A DNA stretch of 64,000 bases from positions 3,302,578-3,366,577 of the forward strand of contig OY757904.1 in the NCBI GenBank assembly GCA_963585895.1, given 5' to 3'. Below the pieces are notes generated by a model that did no database searches, was not told the DNA's origin, and worked only from the letters and a program-made list of their open reading frames with translations. This document shows positions 45,926 through 57,997 of this stretch, piece by piece; positions within the stretch are counted from its first letter, which is position 1; every line of letters begins with the position of its first letter. Made by a program: the position numbers and the translations under genes. The DNA is from Sepioteuthis lessoniana (taxonomy: Eukaryota; Mollusca; Cephalopoda; Myopsida; Loliginidae).

Positions 45926-46529
45926 TGATTTCTCCCCTTGAATAAATTAAGTTTAAACAAATTTAAGTCAGTTTTGAATTTGTTCGATTTTGAGATTATA
46001 TTTTTTTATGGTACCAATTAAAAAAAGATTAAATGATTGGTTCGACAACTTTTCAGATCCTAGCCATATCTATCACAATGTACATATTACCATATTTATA
46101 TGTTAGTAAAATTTATTCCTGACGCATATATAATCATCAGGCTATCTTATTCTTTACTACCTTCACACAACTAAACTGTAGATATAACAATAACATAATA
46201 TCTATAATACTTCCAATATTTTGTTAAATTAAAAAAAACAATTAGTAGAGATACACCAGGTAAAGAAAATAACTATAACAACCTTGTTATGCATTTTCCA
46301 TTCTATTCGCTCAATACTAATTACATTCTTTAATGCAATTCAAACTGAAATTATAAGAAACATGTTGGTCACGGAAATATTAGAAACTGCATTACTAGGC
46401 ATCAAACACTTCAATAACAAAGACGATTAAAAAACAGTTCTTTGATTAACAACAGCAAAAACCTCAACAACTAATACTAATAATGATAATAATAATGATA
46501 ATAAAAATGATAATAATAATGATAAATCA
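45926..46529. other. AT-rich; ends in (TAA/TGA)n
   Basis: 46470-46530 is an imperfect TAATAATGA trinucleotide run that leads directly into LINE-D copy 5. Nothing else could be supported. Confidence 0.5.
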
Positions 46530-47140
46530 TAAAATAGACGAATGCAGTAAATTAGCGCAAAAAAAGTATAAGACTAGAAATGAATGGGTGGGAAAGGTAA
46601 TCCACTGGGAGTTGTGCAGAACATTTAAATTCCACTATACGAGCATGTGATATATGCACAACTCAGAATCTGTCCTTGAGAATGAGATACACAAAGTCAT
46701 CTGGGACCAAACGAACCCTCTAATCTCAGTCAGACGACGAGACCTTGTGATACAAAAGACCTTGTGATACAAAAGACCTTGTCAACAAAAGAAAAGAGAA
46801 CCTGCCGAATGGAGAACTTTGCCGTCACGGAAAAACACAAAGTGAAAATAAAAGAAAGCGAAAAGAGAGATAAGTATCTAGACCTTGCTTGAGAACTAAA
46901 AAGGTATGGAATATGATCGTGACGATGATACCATTTGTGGTCAGTTTATTTGGTACAATCCCCAAAGGATTGATAAAGGGACTGTAAAAGATTTAGAAAA
47001 CAGAGGACAAGTTCAGACCATCCATACTATATCACAATTAAGACCAGCCAGAACACGGAAAAGAGTCCTGGAGACTTGCTGTCACTCAAACACCAGTGAG
47101 AAACCATCAGCTAACACTTGTATGGAAAACTCTAAAAAGA
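46530..47140 (+). pseudogene. LINE-D copy 5
   Basis: On the + strand: DECSKLAQKKYKTRNEWVGK, VIHWELCRTFKFHYT, YMHNSESVLENEIHKVIWD, PLISVRRRDLVIQKT (PD changed to RD), CRIENFAVTEKH-like bases with frameshifts, then WYNPQRIDKGTVKDLENRG, QVQTIHTISQLRPARTRKRV, LETCCHS, and the end KPSANTCMENSKKSK. Loss of the PD Pro/Asp pair and several shifts mark it as dead. A 20-bp local duplication (GACCTTGTGATACAAAAGAC) sits at about 46740-46780. Confidence 0.75.
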
Positions 47141-47344
47141 GTAAATAGTAATACAACCGTGATGGAAACTTCCTTTGTTCAAAAAGAATATTGAAATTGG
47201 ACATTGACCATCTGTTTGCTAAAATTTATATTATTTTATTCCTTTGTGCGAGGAACTGAAATGAAAGCTCCATGATTAGGGAGGACTCTTAAATCCACTG
47301 ACCACTTTAGTTATAGTTTCATGATAAAGATACAACCAAGAATT

Positions 47345-47912
47345 TATTTAATGTAGCTAAGAAATATTTATTTCATGTTGCTAAGAAACATTCATTCAAT
47401 GTGGCTAAGAAACATTCATTCAATGTGGCTAAGAAACATTTATTTAATGATTATAAGAATCATTTTTAGAGCGGCAAAAACATCTATTTAATGTGTTTAA
47501 GAAACATTTATCCAACGTGGTTAAGAAACAATGATTTAATGTGGCTAAGAAACATTTATCCAATGTGGCAAAGAAACATTTTTTAATGTGGCTAAGAAAC
47601 ATTCATTCAGTGTGGCTAAGAAACAATTATTCAATGTGGTTAAGAAACATTCATTCAATGTTGCTAAGAAACATTTATTTCATGTTGCTAAGAAACATTT
47701 ATTCAATGTGGCTAAGAAACATTTATTTAATGTGGTTAAGAAACATTTATTTAATGTGGCTAAGAAACATTTATTTGATGATACTAAGAAAAATTATCTA
47801 ATGTGGCTAAGAAACATTTATTTTAAGTTGCTTAAAAACATTTATATATTGTTTCTAGGAAGCATTTATGTTAAGTTGCTGAGAAACATTTAGTTTATGC
47901 TGCTAAGAAACA
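47345..47912. repeat. 24-bp minisatellite, about 23 diverged copies
   Basis: Head-to-tail units with core GGCTAAGAAACATTTATT and a period of 24 bp (some 23). Since 24 is a multiple of three, two + frames remain open over most of it: one encodes repeats of KKHLFNVA (47588-47893) and the other RNIYLMWL (47541-47801). Units differ by several substitutions, so the array is old. I do not regard either frame as a gene. Confidence 0.9.
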
Positions 47913-48290
47913 ATGAAATAGTTCACAAATGAATGGAACTGTAACTGGGAACAATGAAGTTCCTGTGTCCGGCAAATTGGACTTCGTACAGTTGACATTA
48001 AACTACTGATAAAAACCAAGTTTTATTTTATACAGCTGCTTATCATAGACGACGGTTAGCCAAAATCTCGGAGAGAAGCAGAAATGGGTAGTGGAGTAAA
48101 AAAGACAATAAAAGTGAATTTGAGTTCGACGGCAGAGTTAAAAGGCGGTTGATGTATTGGAGAAAGAACTTATGAACTACAAAATGGACTTGGTATGTTT
48201 CATGTGAGTCAGTAACAACTTATCGACCAAGTAAGGACAATTCTTAAAAATAAATGGGTCACTGTGGCAGAAGTAGATGAAATACAATGG

Positions 48291-48294
<4 letters not shown>

Positions 48295-48356
<62 letters not shown>
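48295..48356. repeat. (GA)n microsatellite
   Basis: A 62-bp GA run; the SLSLSL frames on the - strand are artefacts. Confidence 0.95.
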
Positions 48357-48359
<3 letters not shown>

Positions 48360-48369
48360 AAATCTAGAA

Positions 48370-51000
48370 AAGGAGAACAATGACGACGGTACATAACGAT
48401 AATGCCATAGAAAATGAGAACAGTGAAATAGAAAATCAACCAGACGGTAATACAACTAGAGAACAAAGGTGAGAATAGATATCCCGATATTGGTGATGAT
48501 GTAGAAACCCTTGATCTATATGACAAGGAACATATCATGAATAGGCTGACTGAGATCATTGGTCTTACACGAACTTTTAATATGAGGTACGTTGATCTGG
48601 CAAAGGTCTGTAAAGAAACTCGGAAAGTCATTAGCGTACGTGAAATTTTCCAACGTCATTGAAATTAGAGATTATATGCAAAACGGCTGCAGTAGTTATT
48701 AGTAAAAGAGTTGATACAAGAGAGAAAAAATATTAATGGAAAATACGATTAGAAAGGAAAATTCAAAATCTCCCTAGGGCGCTTGAGAGGATAGAAAATT
48801 AGTTCACGAGTACTTAGAAAAAGCACATACGTCTGAGAAAGACAAGCTAGGATAAAGAATATGAAGTCCGAGACAACCGTTTCTGTGTAGTTATATGAAA
48901 TAAAGTTGTTAAATGTATCACTCAGTCTGATTAGAACAGCAGGCTCACTGCGAACCAGAGAATATTTAGAGCAGCACTGAAACCTGATTACCAACAGATA
49001 CTGAAAAACCGGGTAAATATTTGTCTGAACTGGGGAACCAACTGATTTCTCCCATTCACTATACTAATTGGCGGTTAGGTATTAAAATATAACTCTTCGG
49101 TTCCCCAAAACAAGTTCTCATTTATATCACCAAGAATAACATGAAGGCTGAAATTGCTGATTTGCCAAATTAGAAATCACCTAGACAATCCGAGACTTTT
49201 AGTTTAAATGACTGAATTCTATATCTGAATATCTGTAAGTTTACCTAACATCTGCATAGCCATCGGAAGTGTCTACGAATAAATAGTTGAGAACGAGACC
49301 ATCCCTGTCACAAGAGACTCATTAACATATTCAAAAGTAGAAAATTACTGACTGATCCCATATTCTCATCTACACTAAAAACTATTCACTGATTATCTTG
49401 CCTAGAATGCCTGTGCACATTTTAAGAATAAAAACTTAGAACAGTTCAAACCAAAAAGCGATTGGAGAAATTCTCTTGGCTCTAAAGACCCCGCAATTTT
49501 TGGTAAGTCAGTCTTATGTAATTGTAAGCAAACACATACTAATCTGTGTATAGTCTAGATTGATTTTTAGAAAGATATATTGTCGATATTTGGGATATCA
49601 GGATAACATCGATTATGTAAAGTGACCATATAAAGAAAGGCAATTCTTGGTAGGATGCATTCTTTTATTTGTGATTCCTTTGATCACATTCATAATGATT
49701 TTAAGATCTGATGGGATGGGGTACAAGCTTGAAACATTTAAAAAGATTAAAAAATTAAGTTTAGATGTTATTCAACGATGACTTTTAGCTCTTCAGTAAG
49801 TTTGAGAGTAAGATTATCTCGCAAGTTCAAACTGTTCGAGACATTGAAATGCAGTTTGGCATTTCTAGATATGCAATGGTAAAATTACAAGATGGTAACC
49901 AAGAAACATATATAGGTATAAGATTATATGACGGGAAAAGAATATATAATCTAGATGAGAATGAATATAACTACTAAGGAATCGTTGTAATCAACAATAT
50001 TGTTGTAATGAAGATGAAAAAGTATGTGTAGTGTATTTCGACCGATTAAATGAAGATTGCTATCCCAGAAGCTAAGATTGCTATCTCAGTCAGCATTTAG
50101 TCAGTATCTGTAGTACGTCATAGTTCTGCTATCATTGATTGGACACAGAAACAGATATATAAAATGGATCCAAAAACCAAGAAGCTTTTATGTAAGTATA
50201 AAGCGTTACACGGTCAAGCAAATTTTACTTAGTTATACATGCAAAGAACGAGAAGTGGTAGAAATCTGATTGGCATACGTGACTAAGTTGTAATTGAGCG
50301 AAAAAGATCTTGATTTTAACCTTGCAAGTGGTGAGAAACCACTGCAATATGTAAGCCATTTGAATGAAATGGACAAAGGAAATATAGAGGATAAAAGGCA
50401 ATAATCAATATGATTTGAGGAGTCTCGGGCCACTCAAGTTGTAAGAAATAGAGCTTTAGGGACAGTTTCCTTGAGATTCTGCTAATATCAGGACATATGA
50501 CGCTTAAATGTAGTTAGCCAGAGAGCAATAAAGAGAGATCAAGAGTCTCACTGTAGCAGTCCAAAACCAGGATTTAGAAATCGTATAATAAAGTATATTT
50601 ACTAAATATTGGAGCATGAAAAATACCACCAATATTTTATGAAAGTTGAAAAACTTTACTCATTGTCAGTGCGTGTGAAATGCAAAAGAAATATATATGC
50701 CGCAATAAGATGTGTGAAAATCTTTACTGGAACGTTTACAAAGCATATGAAAGCCAGTAACAGATTAGTACCAATATTAATTAGAAGAAGTTGTGGAGAA
50801 TAAGAACGTGAACAGTTTATTGGATATCATAGTACAATCTGACCGTATTATCCATTATTGTCGACCTTGTTAAAAAGGATACTCAAGAGGAAAGCGTGAT
50901 TGATTTTGCTGTACTAAACGATCTCCAGGTGAAAATGAAAGAAATCAAGAAAAATCCTCATTATGCTTAACTGAAGGTAGCAATCTTATGATTGTAGGTG
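48370..51000 (+). pseudogene. LINE-D-type element with decayed RT and endonuclease (2.6 kb)
   Basis: The most extensive LINE in the window, read on the + strand across many frameshifts. In order: HIMNRLTEIIGLTRTF (N-terminal region, about 48535), a KETRKVISVREIF stretch, a palm motif A remnant TNLCIV-stop-IDF (about 49545), LFNDDF (catalytic xxDD, about 49770), VQTVRDIEMQFGISRYAMVK, GIRLYDGKRIYNLDENEYNY, SAIIDWTQKQIYKMDPKTKK, YKALHGQ and SGRNLIGI, and near 50890 SVIDFAVLNDLQVKMKEIKK, which fits the IVDFAVPxD part of the endonuclease. It is interrupted on the right by SINE-D copy 2. Individual motifs are short, but their order and spacing fit one element. Confidence 0.7.
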
Positions 51001-51008
51001 TTTAAAGT

Positions 51009-51266
51009 TGTTGGCGACCATAGTCGAGGGTGACCCGAAGGCTCCCTTTTCGATAGCTACTACACCAAGGTGTAGGGAAGGGCGCTACTCCTTTCCTAGG
51101 ATTGCTCCACTTTACCCTTGATCCATACCTTATAATCCTGAGTGTTAAGCAAGGAGGCATCAAGTACCATTTTTAAAGTCTTTGGTATGACTCGACCTGG
51201 GATTGAACCCAGGTCTCCTGAGCCATTGGCGAACACTCTAACCGCTAGGCCAATGTCCGGTTGTGT
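51009..51266 (-). mobile_element. SINE-D copy 2, full length
   Basis: The best-preserved SINE-D. On the - strand: A box TGGCCTAGCGGTTAGAG (51252-51236), B box TGGGTTCAATCCCA (51211-51198), then a body with GATGCCTCCTTGCTTAACAC, GGAAAGGAGTAGCGCCC, the CACCTTGGTG hairpin, and the 3' end GACTATGGTCGCCAAC. The box spacing is that of a tRNA, so it derives from a tRNA gene and would be transcribed by pol III. It lies at the end of the LINE-D-type element and could have inserted into it. Confidence 0.85.
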
Positions 51267-51482
51267 GGGTGTTTAAAACAAAGGTGTTTAAAACAAAGGA
51301 TAGCACGCTGGGCAACATATCCAAAAGTTATTCCTCCAACAGGTCGGAATTTTATATTAAATGGGATTCTCAAAATATCAGCAATCCTTAGAAGTGCACG
51401 TATTTTGAGAAAAGTGTATAGTATCTAAAGTTATTGAACTAATTCTAGAAAAATGATGACTAGCAATACACGCAGATATTCT

Positions 51483-51483
<1 letters not shown>

Positions 51484-51551
<68 letters not shown>
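51484..51551. repeat. (TA)n(TG)n microsatellite
   Basis: TA run of about 40 bp followed by TG run of about 27 bp. Confidence 0.95.
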
Positions 51552-51699
51552 TTGATTGAATAAGACAAACACTAGCACTAACTCTTGCGCTATCAATTAT
51601 AAAAGTGAACGTCCCGAACAATATGAAAAAAAGCAATAATTAAAAATCTAATATATCCTGTTAAACTTAAATCCTCCTCCAAAACTCTTAACTTAAAGA

Positions 51700-52085
51700 C
51701 ATTAAACAAATCCTCAAAAAACCCGGAATTTCCAAAACATATTGTTGACGATCAAATCAAACGGGTCATTAAAAACATCAACTTTAACTGCGATGGAAAA
51801 AAAAACTACATCAAATAACCCTAAACACATTAAACTATTTTTTCGTGACCAGATGTGTAGGTCGACTCCTTTAAAACTTAACATTTCTGACAATAGTTCC
51901 AACACTCAACACCTCAAAACAAATTCGTACTTAACCTCTAAATGCATAAGAATTCTTATTGAAAACACCTCCATATTACAGAAAGAAAAAACAAACAAAA
52001 AATCCAAGTTCTTGAAGCTCTCTATATAAAAATTAACAAGCCTTCGTTAAACAAGATCAAGTTTGAATGTAGCTGCCACATTTTA
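51700..52085 (+). pseudogene. Penelope-like GIY-YIG endonuclease fragment
   Basis: A + frame (51742-52029) contains HIKLFFRDQM, NISDNSSNTQHLKTNSY and ENTSILQKEKTNKK. After a one-base shift the reading continues VLEALYIKINKPSLNKIKF and ILKCQ, then stop. ENTxILxKE followed by LEALYIKxxxPxLNK is the C-terminal half of the GIY-YIG endonuclease carried by Penelope-like elements. A conserved-looking hairpin (TCCCCAG 52226-52232 with CTGGGGA 52261-52267; inner GACTC/GGGTC) lies 140 bp downstream. Confidence 0.5.
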
Positions 52086-52396
52086 AAATGCCAATAGTAT
52101 ATTTCCTGTCCTTTCTTCCGCTTATCTCTGGATAGATTCTTATCTTATAAATTCTTATCTTGTTCTTCCTCCTACTCTTTATATAGATGTATAAGACTTA
52201 TTTTATTTATCCTTTCATCATTCGCTCCCCAGAATATGACTCTTGTTAGGGTCGAAAGTACTGGGGAAATATTCGGCACCTTCGTAAATTCATTTCTTCC
52301 AGAAAATGGCATCTTGAATGGATCATTGACAGAAAAGGGAGACACAAAGGTTCTGTCTTATTTAATCAAACATATTTAAAAGAATAAATGATGCCT

Positions 52397-52429
<33 letters not shown>

Positions 52430-52451
52430 ATTTTCTCTGGTGATATATATA

Positions 52452-53123
52452 CAGTGTAACCTGGATATAAGAGACCCCGATATAAGATAAACCCTGATAT
52501 GAGAGAGTTTATCTGGTCCCATCATCCCCGATATAAGAGAGTTCGTTTTAAGTGACAGTGTGATGTCGTAAATCGGTCAAACAGAGGTCAGTTATAAGAG
52601 AGAATGAAATTCAATGACTTAATCTTGACTAGTCTAGAGACACGGTGTGTCCAATCTGTGTCTGTAGGAGACACCCTCTGCCTTATGATTTTGCTTTGTG
52701 TGTGTAATGGTAGCGCCGCCCGTTTTTTTGCGAACTTTGCTTGTCGTTGCATTTACTGGACAGCACTTTCACTTTACCCTCTGTTCTGTTGTGTCAGAAG
52801 TTTGTCTGTTTGTTAATTTTGCCATTGAAAACTGTTTGCTTGCGATCATTGCCATTAGTGATGTCGGCGTCGGCGTCTCAACGAAAAATTCTGAGCATTT
52901 ATGATCAGTTGGAGAAAAAGTAATTTTTGATTGAATTATTTGTGAAAACTGATCGAAAATGTATTTTTTCTGAGTTTTTGTGTTTTTTTTATGTCTATAA
53001 CTGTTAAATAAACTAGTGTTTTGTACGTAAAAAGTGTTCCCGTACTTACCTAAACAAAATAGACCAAACTCGGATATAAGAGACTTCTTATCCGGTCCCG
53101 ACAACTCTCATATCCGGGTTACG

Positions 53124-53126
<3 letters not shown>
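52452..53126 (+). mobile_element. pogo/Tigger-like non-autonomous DNA transposon
   Basis: The left end CAGTGTAACCTGGATATAAG and the inverted right end TAGCGTAACCCGGATATGAG are imperfect TIRs, with TA on both sides (52450-52451 and 53127-53128). CAGT ends with TA duplications are typical of the pogo/Tigger branch of Tc1/mariner. Several internal GATATAAGAGA words repeat the TIR. At 52860 an ATG opens MSASASQRKILSIYDQLEKK and stops; this resembles the first residues of a CENP-B-type DNA-binding domain, as if the transposase was cut off by an internal deletion. Confidence 0.72.
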
Positions 53127-53184
<58 letters not shown>

Positions 53185-53196
53185 CAGAGAAAATCC
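53127..53196. repeat. (TA)n followed by inverted flank
   Basis: (TA)n at 53125-53181, then TCACCAGAGAAAAT. The latter is the inverted copy of ATTTTCTCTGGTGA at 52429-52442, so the transposon above is framed by a second, outer inverted repeat. Confidence 0.9.
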
Positions 53197-53503
53197 TTAT
53201 GTGTCGAAACTGCGAAAATGTATGTCAACTCGTAAACAGCGATATTATCTTTTATTCTGCCTGCTGTTTTCATTGTTGTTTTTTTTAACACAACATAACG
53301 ACGAATTCAGCCTTTGAGTTTTTCTAGTTGTTTGATATGGGGCATATAACTTAAAAGCTGGAAAACATATTTTACTCAAGAAAGTAAAAAAAAGTAATTT
53401 GTAAAAATAAAAGGCAGAATGAAAACAATTGTGGATTAAAAAATTATCAAAAATAATTACCCTCTGATCTTTTGCAAGAAGTTCATTTTAGAACTTTAGA
53501 TTG

Positions 53504-53569
<66 letters not shown>

Positions 53570-54177
53570 GAATAATAATGATTTATTGAGAAATGCCACG
53601 CAGTCAAATTCTTTTTTTGTAACATTTTGCTGGGCTAAAACCAAGAGGAGACATTTTTAGTTCGAGAATAAGCAGATTATGTATTATTTTCGATTACCAT
53701 TCATCGTTGTATGAATAATATTAATTTTTCTATTCGTTTAGATATTGCAGAATTTATAAAAGAACAGATATAGAAAAGCTTTCGTAAATGCGAAGTTTGT
53801 ACAATGGATGTTGTCGAACCGTGCAACTTTCAGCGACACTGATTGCTTTTTGCTTTGTGTATATCAAGATTTATACGAACAAAATCACAGATATATCCTT
53901 TCACTTGTAAAATAATAGATTTTAGTTATTAGCCATACATATTTGTTGACATAAAACTCATTAAAATGTTATTGTGGATCAAATATGAAAAAGATTTCCC
54001 GTCGCGTATGTCGTATTAGTGTCCGAAAAGTTCAGTTGATGTCATCCGCTTATCTGTTGGCTTATTTATTGTTTAAATTGGTGAATGTTTTGTAAGATCA
54101 ACGAAACATTTCGAATGAGCTGATAACAGAAGAATGTAGCCATAAGGAACCACAGAATCTCCTCAGATTTTGAAATT
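53197..54177. other. no gene; (CA)n microsatellite at 53506-53566
   Basis: A 61-bp CA run; otherwise AT-rich with nothing recognised. Confidence 0.6.
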
Positions 54178-54370
54178 AGAGTTTTTCTAAATTCTTGTCA
54201 ACTTACCAAGGATAAAGATCCCAGTCTGCCCTACTATTTACCCATTGCTGAAGAAGAAGAAGAGTATTTATGACTTTCCTAAAGGTATTAGTGCAATCTT
54301 TAGGATTTGAACACAGTTTTACGAGATAATTTCTGACGACGATAACTGTTACGTCATTGGCAGCCATATT
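54178..54370 (-). mobile_element. SINE-A copy 6
   Basis: On the - strand: A-box-like TGACGTAACAGTTATCGTC, B-box-like TGTTCAAATCC, and a body with AGTAGGGCAGACTGGGATC. The 3' part beyond about 54178 is lost. A short GAA expansion (GAAGAAGAAGAAG) lies inside. Confidence 0.65.
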
Positions 54371-57300
54371 AAATACAATACACTGGTATTAAATATAATA
54401 CACTGATAATGACATTGTTCGTTATTCCGCACAATGGGCTATTTATTATCACAGATCCCCAGTTGTTTTCCAGTGTTTATGGCCAAAACAAGAAATTAGA
54501 AAAAGATTCTGAAAAACTTATTTCATTTCTGCTGAAAAATTAAGCCGTGCCAACTCAAAGAAATTCAGTATTGGTCAGAATTTTGTGACTAATGAATGAA
54601 TCAAATTCTTGTGAATTTCTTTTCCAGCCAACGAATCGTTTCTTTTTGTTTGTTTTTGACTTTATAATCTATTTGCGTTGTTATCATTTCTATCAAGAGT
54701 GACTATCATACATATATTGCTTTTCTGAATATTTCCGTGTTACCTCCATTTTAGCCTTCAGTGGAATATCATAATGTATACGCCTACGTCAGGACAGCAA
54801 TAAGAGTATCTGTGTTTATATATGCCAATCATTCATGGAGAGTAAAATTGTAACGACTTTCCATTTGTAACTTTTCTTCCTTATTGGAATTTACTTCACT
54901 CTGACCGTTTTATATTTTACATTCTTTCAGCAAATTTTACTGCTTTTGCTTGTATAATAATCAAAAAAGTTTTGCTTTGTTAAAACCTATTTCTCAGTTT
55001 AAAAAAAATGTTGTTTTATTTTTTATGCTGTTCTTATTATCTTAGATACATTATTTCGAATGCAAATCATCACCAATTGAAACATTCAACCTCAAATATC
55101 TTACACGCTTTACAACAGTTTTTCTAATGTTCTCATCCATCACATGAAGTTTGGCGCATTATAATCTTTAAAATATTCATGCTTTTACATCATATTTTCC
55201 AATACATTGTCACGAATTTTCCGATTTATTTTTACCGATATTTCTTTAAAAATAAGCAAATAATAAGCTTTGAATGCTGATAGATCATCTTTAGAAGCTG
55301 CTAATTTTCTTCTGGTAGATTAATGTTCAGAATTAAACTCGCCTTGCGAACAATGTTGTCATATCCGCCAAATCTTAGGGATATATTTATGAAAGTATAT
55401 TTATGCCCATTTATCAACAATTAGCTCACTGATACGGAAATTGTCATATTTATTTACCTTGCCAAATTGTGTTTTTCAGAAAATACATCAGTTCAGTAAC
55501 ATGCTGACTAAATTCAACTCTTATTTCAGACATAAGTTTTAAAATCCTTTATTCTAATTTGTATAAATAATATACACATTTTTAAAAAGTTGATTACACA
55601 TTTGATCAAATTTTAACTTTTTGCATTCCTATAAATCTGATTTAATGCAATTAAGACATTCTTTTGCGCATAAAATATTAGTGTACAAATATCTAAGTAA
55701 TATTTTCACTTTATCAGAATTATTGTTTCACCATCATTGCTTTCAAATAAAATGATCTATAAGTCGAACATGATAGTGGAAATAATTATCCATTCTTGTA
55801 AAATCTTCTTTGACAAACCCAGCAAAAACTTTGTTCGTTTAGATGATATTCGTCTTTAAGAAATAGCAGTAAAAAAACGAACAACACACAAGACACGAAA
55901 CATTTTTTTTTATTTAATGGTTAAAAATTTCGGCTTTATGAAATATTCCTTAAACAAAATAGTTAAAATAATTTGAATTAAAGGCAAAATTTTTACATGC
56001 AGAAGCAAATATAATGGAATAAGCCAGTATTGAGGGAAAAAATTACGGAATGATTTTGCGAATTACATTCCTGAAACAAATACCCGTTGAAAGATTGTTT
56101 CCAGTCAGCTGTATCCAGAATTTGGTTCAAATCTAAAATAAAAGACGGGATTGAAAAAGAAAAAAAACTACGAAAGATACCAAGGCGTCAGGATAGAAAA
56201 CTCAAAGCAATATATTTTAAAATAGAAAATGTACAAAAACAAAAACAGAAAAAAAAAAACCCAAACCAAATAAGTCGAAACAGGAATCAGAGTTTGAGAG
56301 AGCATAGAAAGAAACTGGCTGAATGAAATGAGATAAACATAGAAAAAGTCCAAACAGACTTGGGTGTCTGCTTTTGATTTTACATATAGAATAAAAACCG
56401 CGACTGAGTAAAGTGAAATTTTTCATGTCCTGGTTAAAAGATCACACAGCATTTCCTACCGATATTAGATGTTGATTTTCTATTTCAAATAAAAGATTGG
56501 TGTGTTCGAATGTATTAAAAAGCAGGTACGGTTTGTCCACAAATTGACGCATACCAATCTTCTGAAAGACTCCTATATTTGGTTTGTACCATCCTAGGCT
56601 GAGCTGAATAAAATATCAAGGTAAATCAGATTTTTCAGCAAAGTCACTGCTTTAAATCGGACATTAATTCATTATCGGAAATTAGAATTTGTAATGCTTC
56701 AGCAATCTAAGGAGAAGCCAAAAAGAGAGTATTATTTTGATATTTTTGCGGCTACAGTTGTATATCTTTTGTACATACACATACGCGCATACACACACAT
56801 GCACATAAACAGATATACACACAATCATAGACGCATAGACATGCACACACATAGAAATACGCACACACATATCTCTTCGCGCTTTAAATAAGTTAGAAAT
56901 ATAGAATATGAGAAGATATTAACTGTCATAAAGTTTTAAATAACATTCTGTCGTATTGGGGTTTATTTATTTAAAAGAAATAAAAAGAGGTTTTATAATT
57001 GTAAGAATCAAAGTAGAAATATACTCAGTTACTTACTAAATTTGTAGAAATGTTTTAATGTTCGCGTTAGCATGATATCTGGAAGAATCTTGCATTCCAA
57101 GACCTCATACACACACGCATACACACACGCATACACATATTTGAGTGTATTTATATGGGTGTGTGTATATTTGTGTAATTATACATATATCATTGTATGT
57201 ATATATTCATAAACTCTCTCTCGCTCTCTATCTCCCTCTCTGTCTCTGTCTCTCTCTCTAATAATAATTTTCCACATTTCTTTGAGAAGCTGATTAGTTT

Positions 57301-57589
57301 TTCCTGGAAATGAATAAAAAAAGGTGGAATATATAATATATGGACAAAAAAAAAATTAAATTAACAGTTAATTTTCACCCAGATTTTCACTATGCTTCAC
57401 ATCTTTTTTTTTTTTCCAATACTGAATGAGAGACTTTCCGATTCTTGTAATTGATTTTCTAAATTATATCAATGGTAAATTGTTTCAAATTGTTAATGTT
57501 GCAACAATAATAATTACTAGCAGTACTTACCATGTAACAATTGTGTTGGATTATTGAATCGATTTTATTAAAATTTCGGATTCTTATTC
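54371..57589. other. AT-rich sequence, no gene recognised
   Basis: The 79-codon Lys-rich frame at 56087-56326 is low-complexity. CA-rich words at 56780-56870 and 57100-57170 and a (CT)n at 57210-57260 are microsatellite-like. No shared repeat or domain found in 3.2 kb. Confidence 0.5.
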
Positions 57590-57997
57590 GTGTGTAAAGG
57601 ACATTTTATTTGTTTTTTCATTGTTTATTTACAACAGTTTATTGTCTTCTTGACAAGCATGGTGTACGGAGTACGGCTTCGGTTTCGTTCGGAGATCCTC
57701 GATACTCTCGAAAACCCCCTAAAAATTCATAAATATTTCGATTATTTAATTTATCATTTTTCAGGCTTGAAGAGAGAGTATTACGAAAGGCGTTCTCAAG
57801 TCTTTTTTAGGCTGGCTGATCATTGTAATAAAACGGATTCCCTTTTAGCGCGGCACAAAAGAGGATCTACGTGCATATACGAAGAGAGAGGGACATCTAC
57901 CTTTCGTAATGGTGACCAGGAGAGTGAATTGCTGACAAAAGACGTGAAACAATTACCTCTTTACAACAAGATGGTCAGTAAGGCTGAGATCGAATAG
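57590..57997 (+). pseudogene. possible Ty3/gypsy integrase C-terminal remnant
   Basis: A 135-codon open frame reads MVYGVRLRFRSEILDTLENP near residues 24-43, resembling the VYGxxLRLPGEF motif after the gypsy integrase core. It is followed by ERRSQVFFRLADHCNKTDS and LLARHKR in the place of the usual FVFKDLxxCxHVFVR segment. The frame is uninterrupted but too short for an integrase, and the rest of pol is absent. It could instead be an unrelated chance frame. Confidence 0.35.

Noticed and set aside
51198..51253. A and B boxes considered as a real tRNA gene
   Set aside because: No acceptor stem pairing is evident and the sequence continues into a repeated SINE body, so it is a SINE head.
56087..56326. 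Lys-rich 79-codon frame considered as a nuclear protein
   Set aside because: Composition is explained by an A-rich low-complexity tract, with no domain and no supporting signals.
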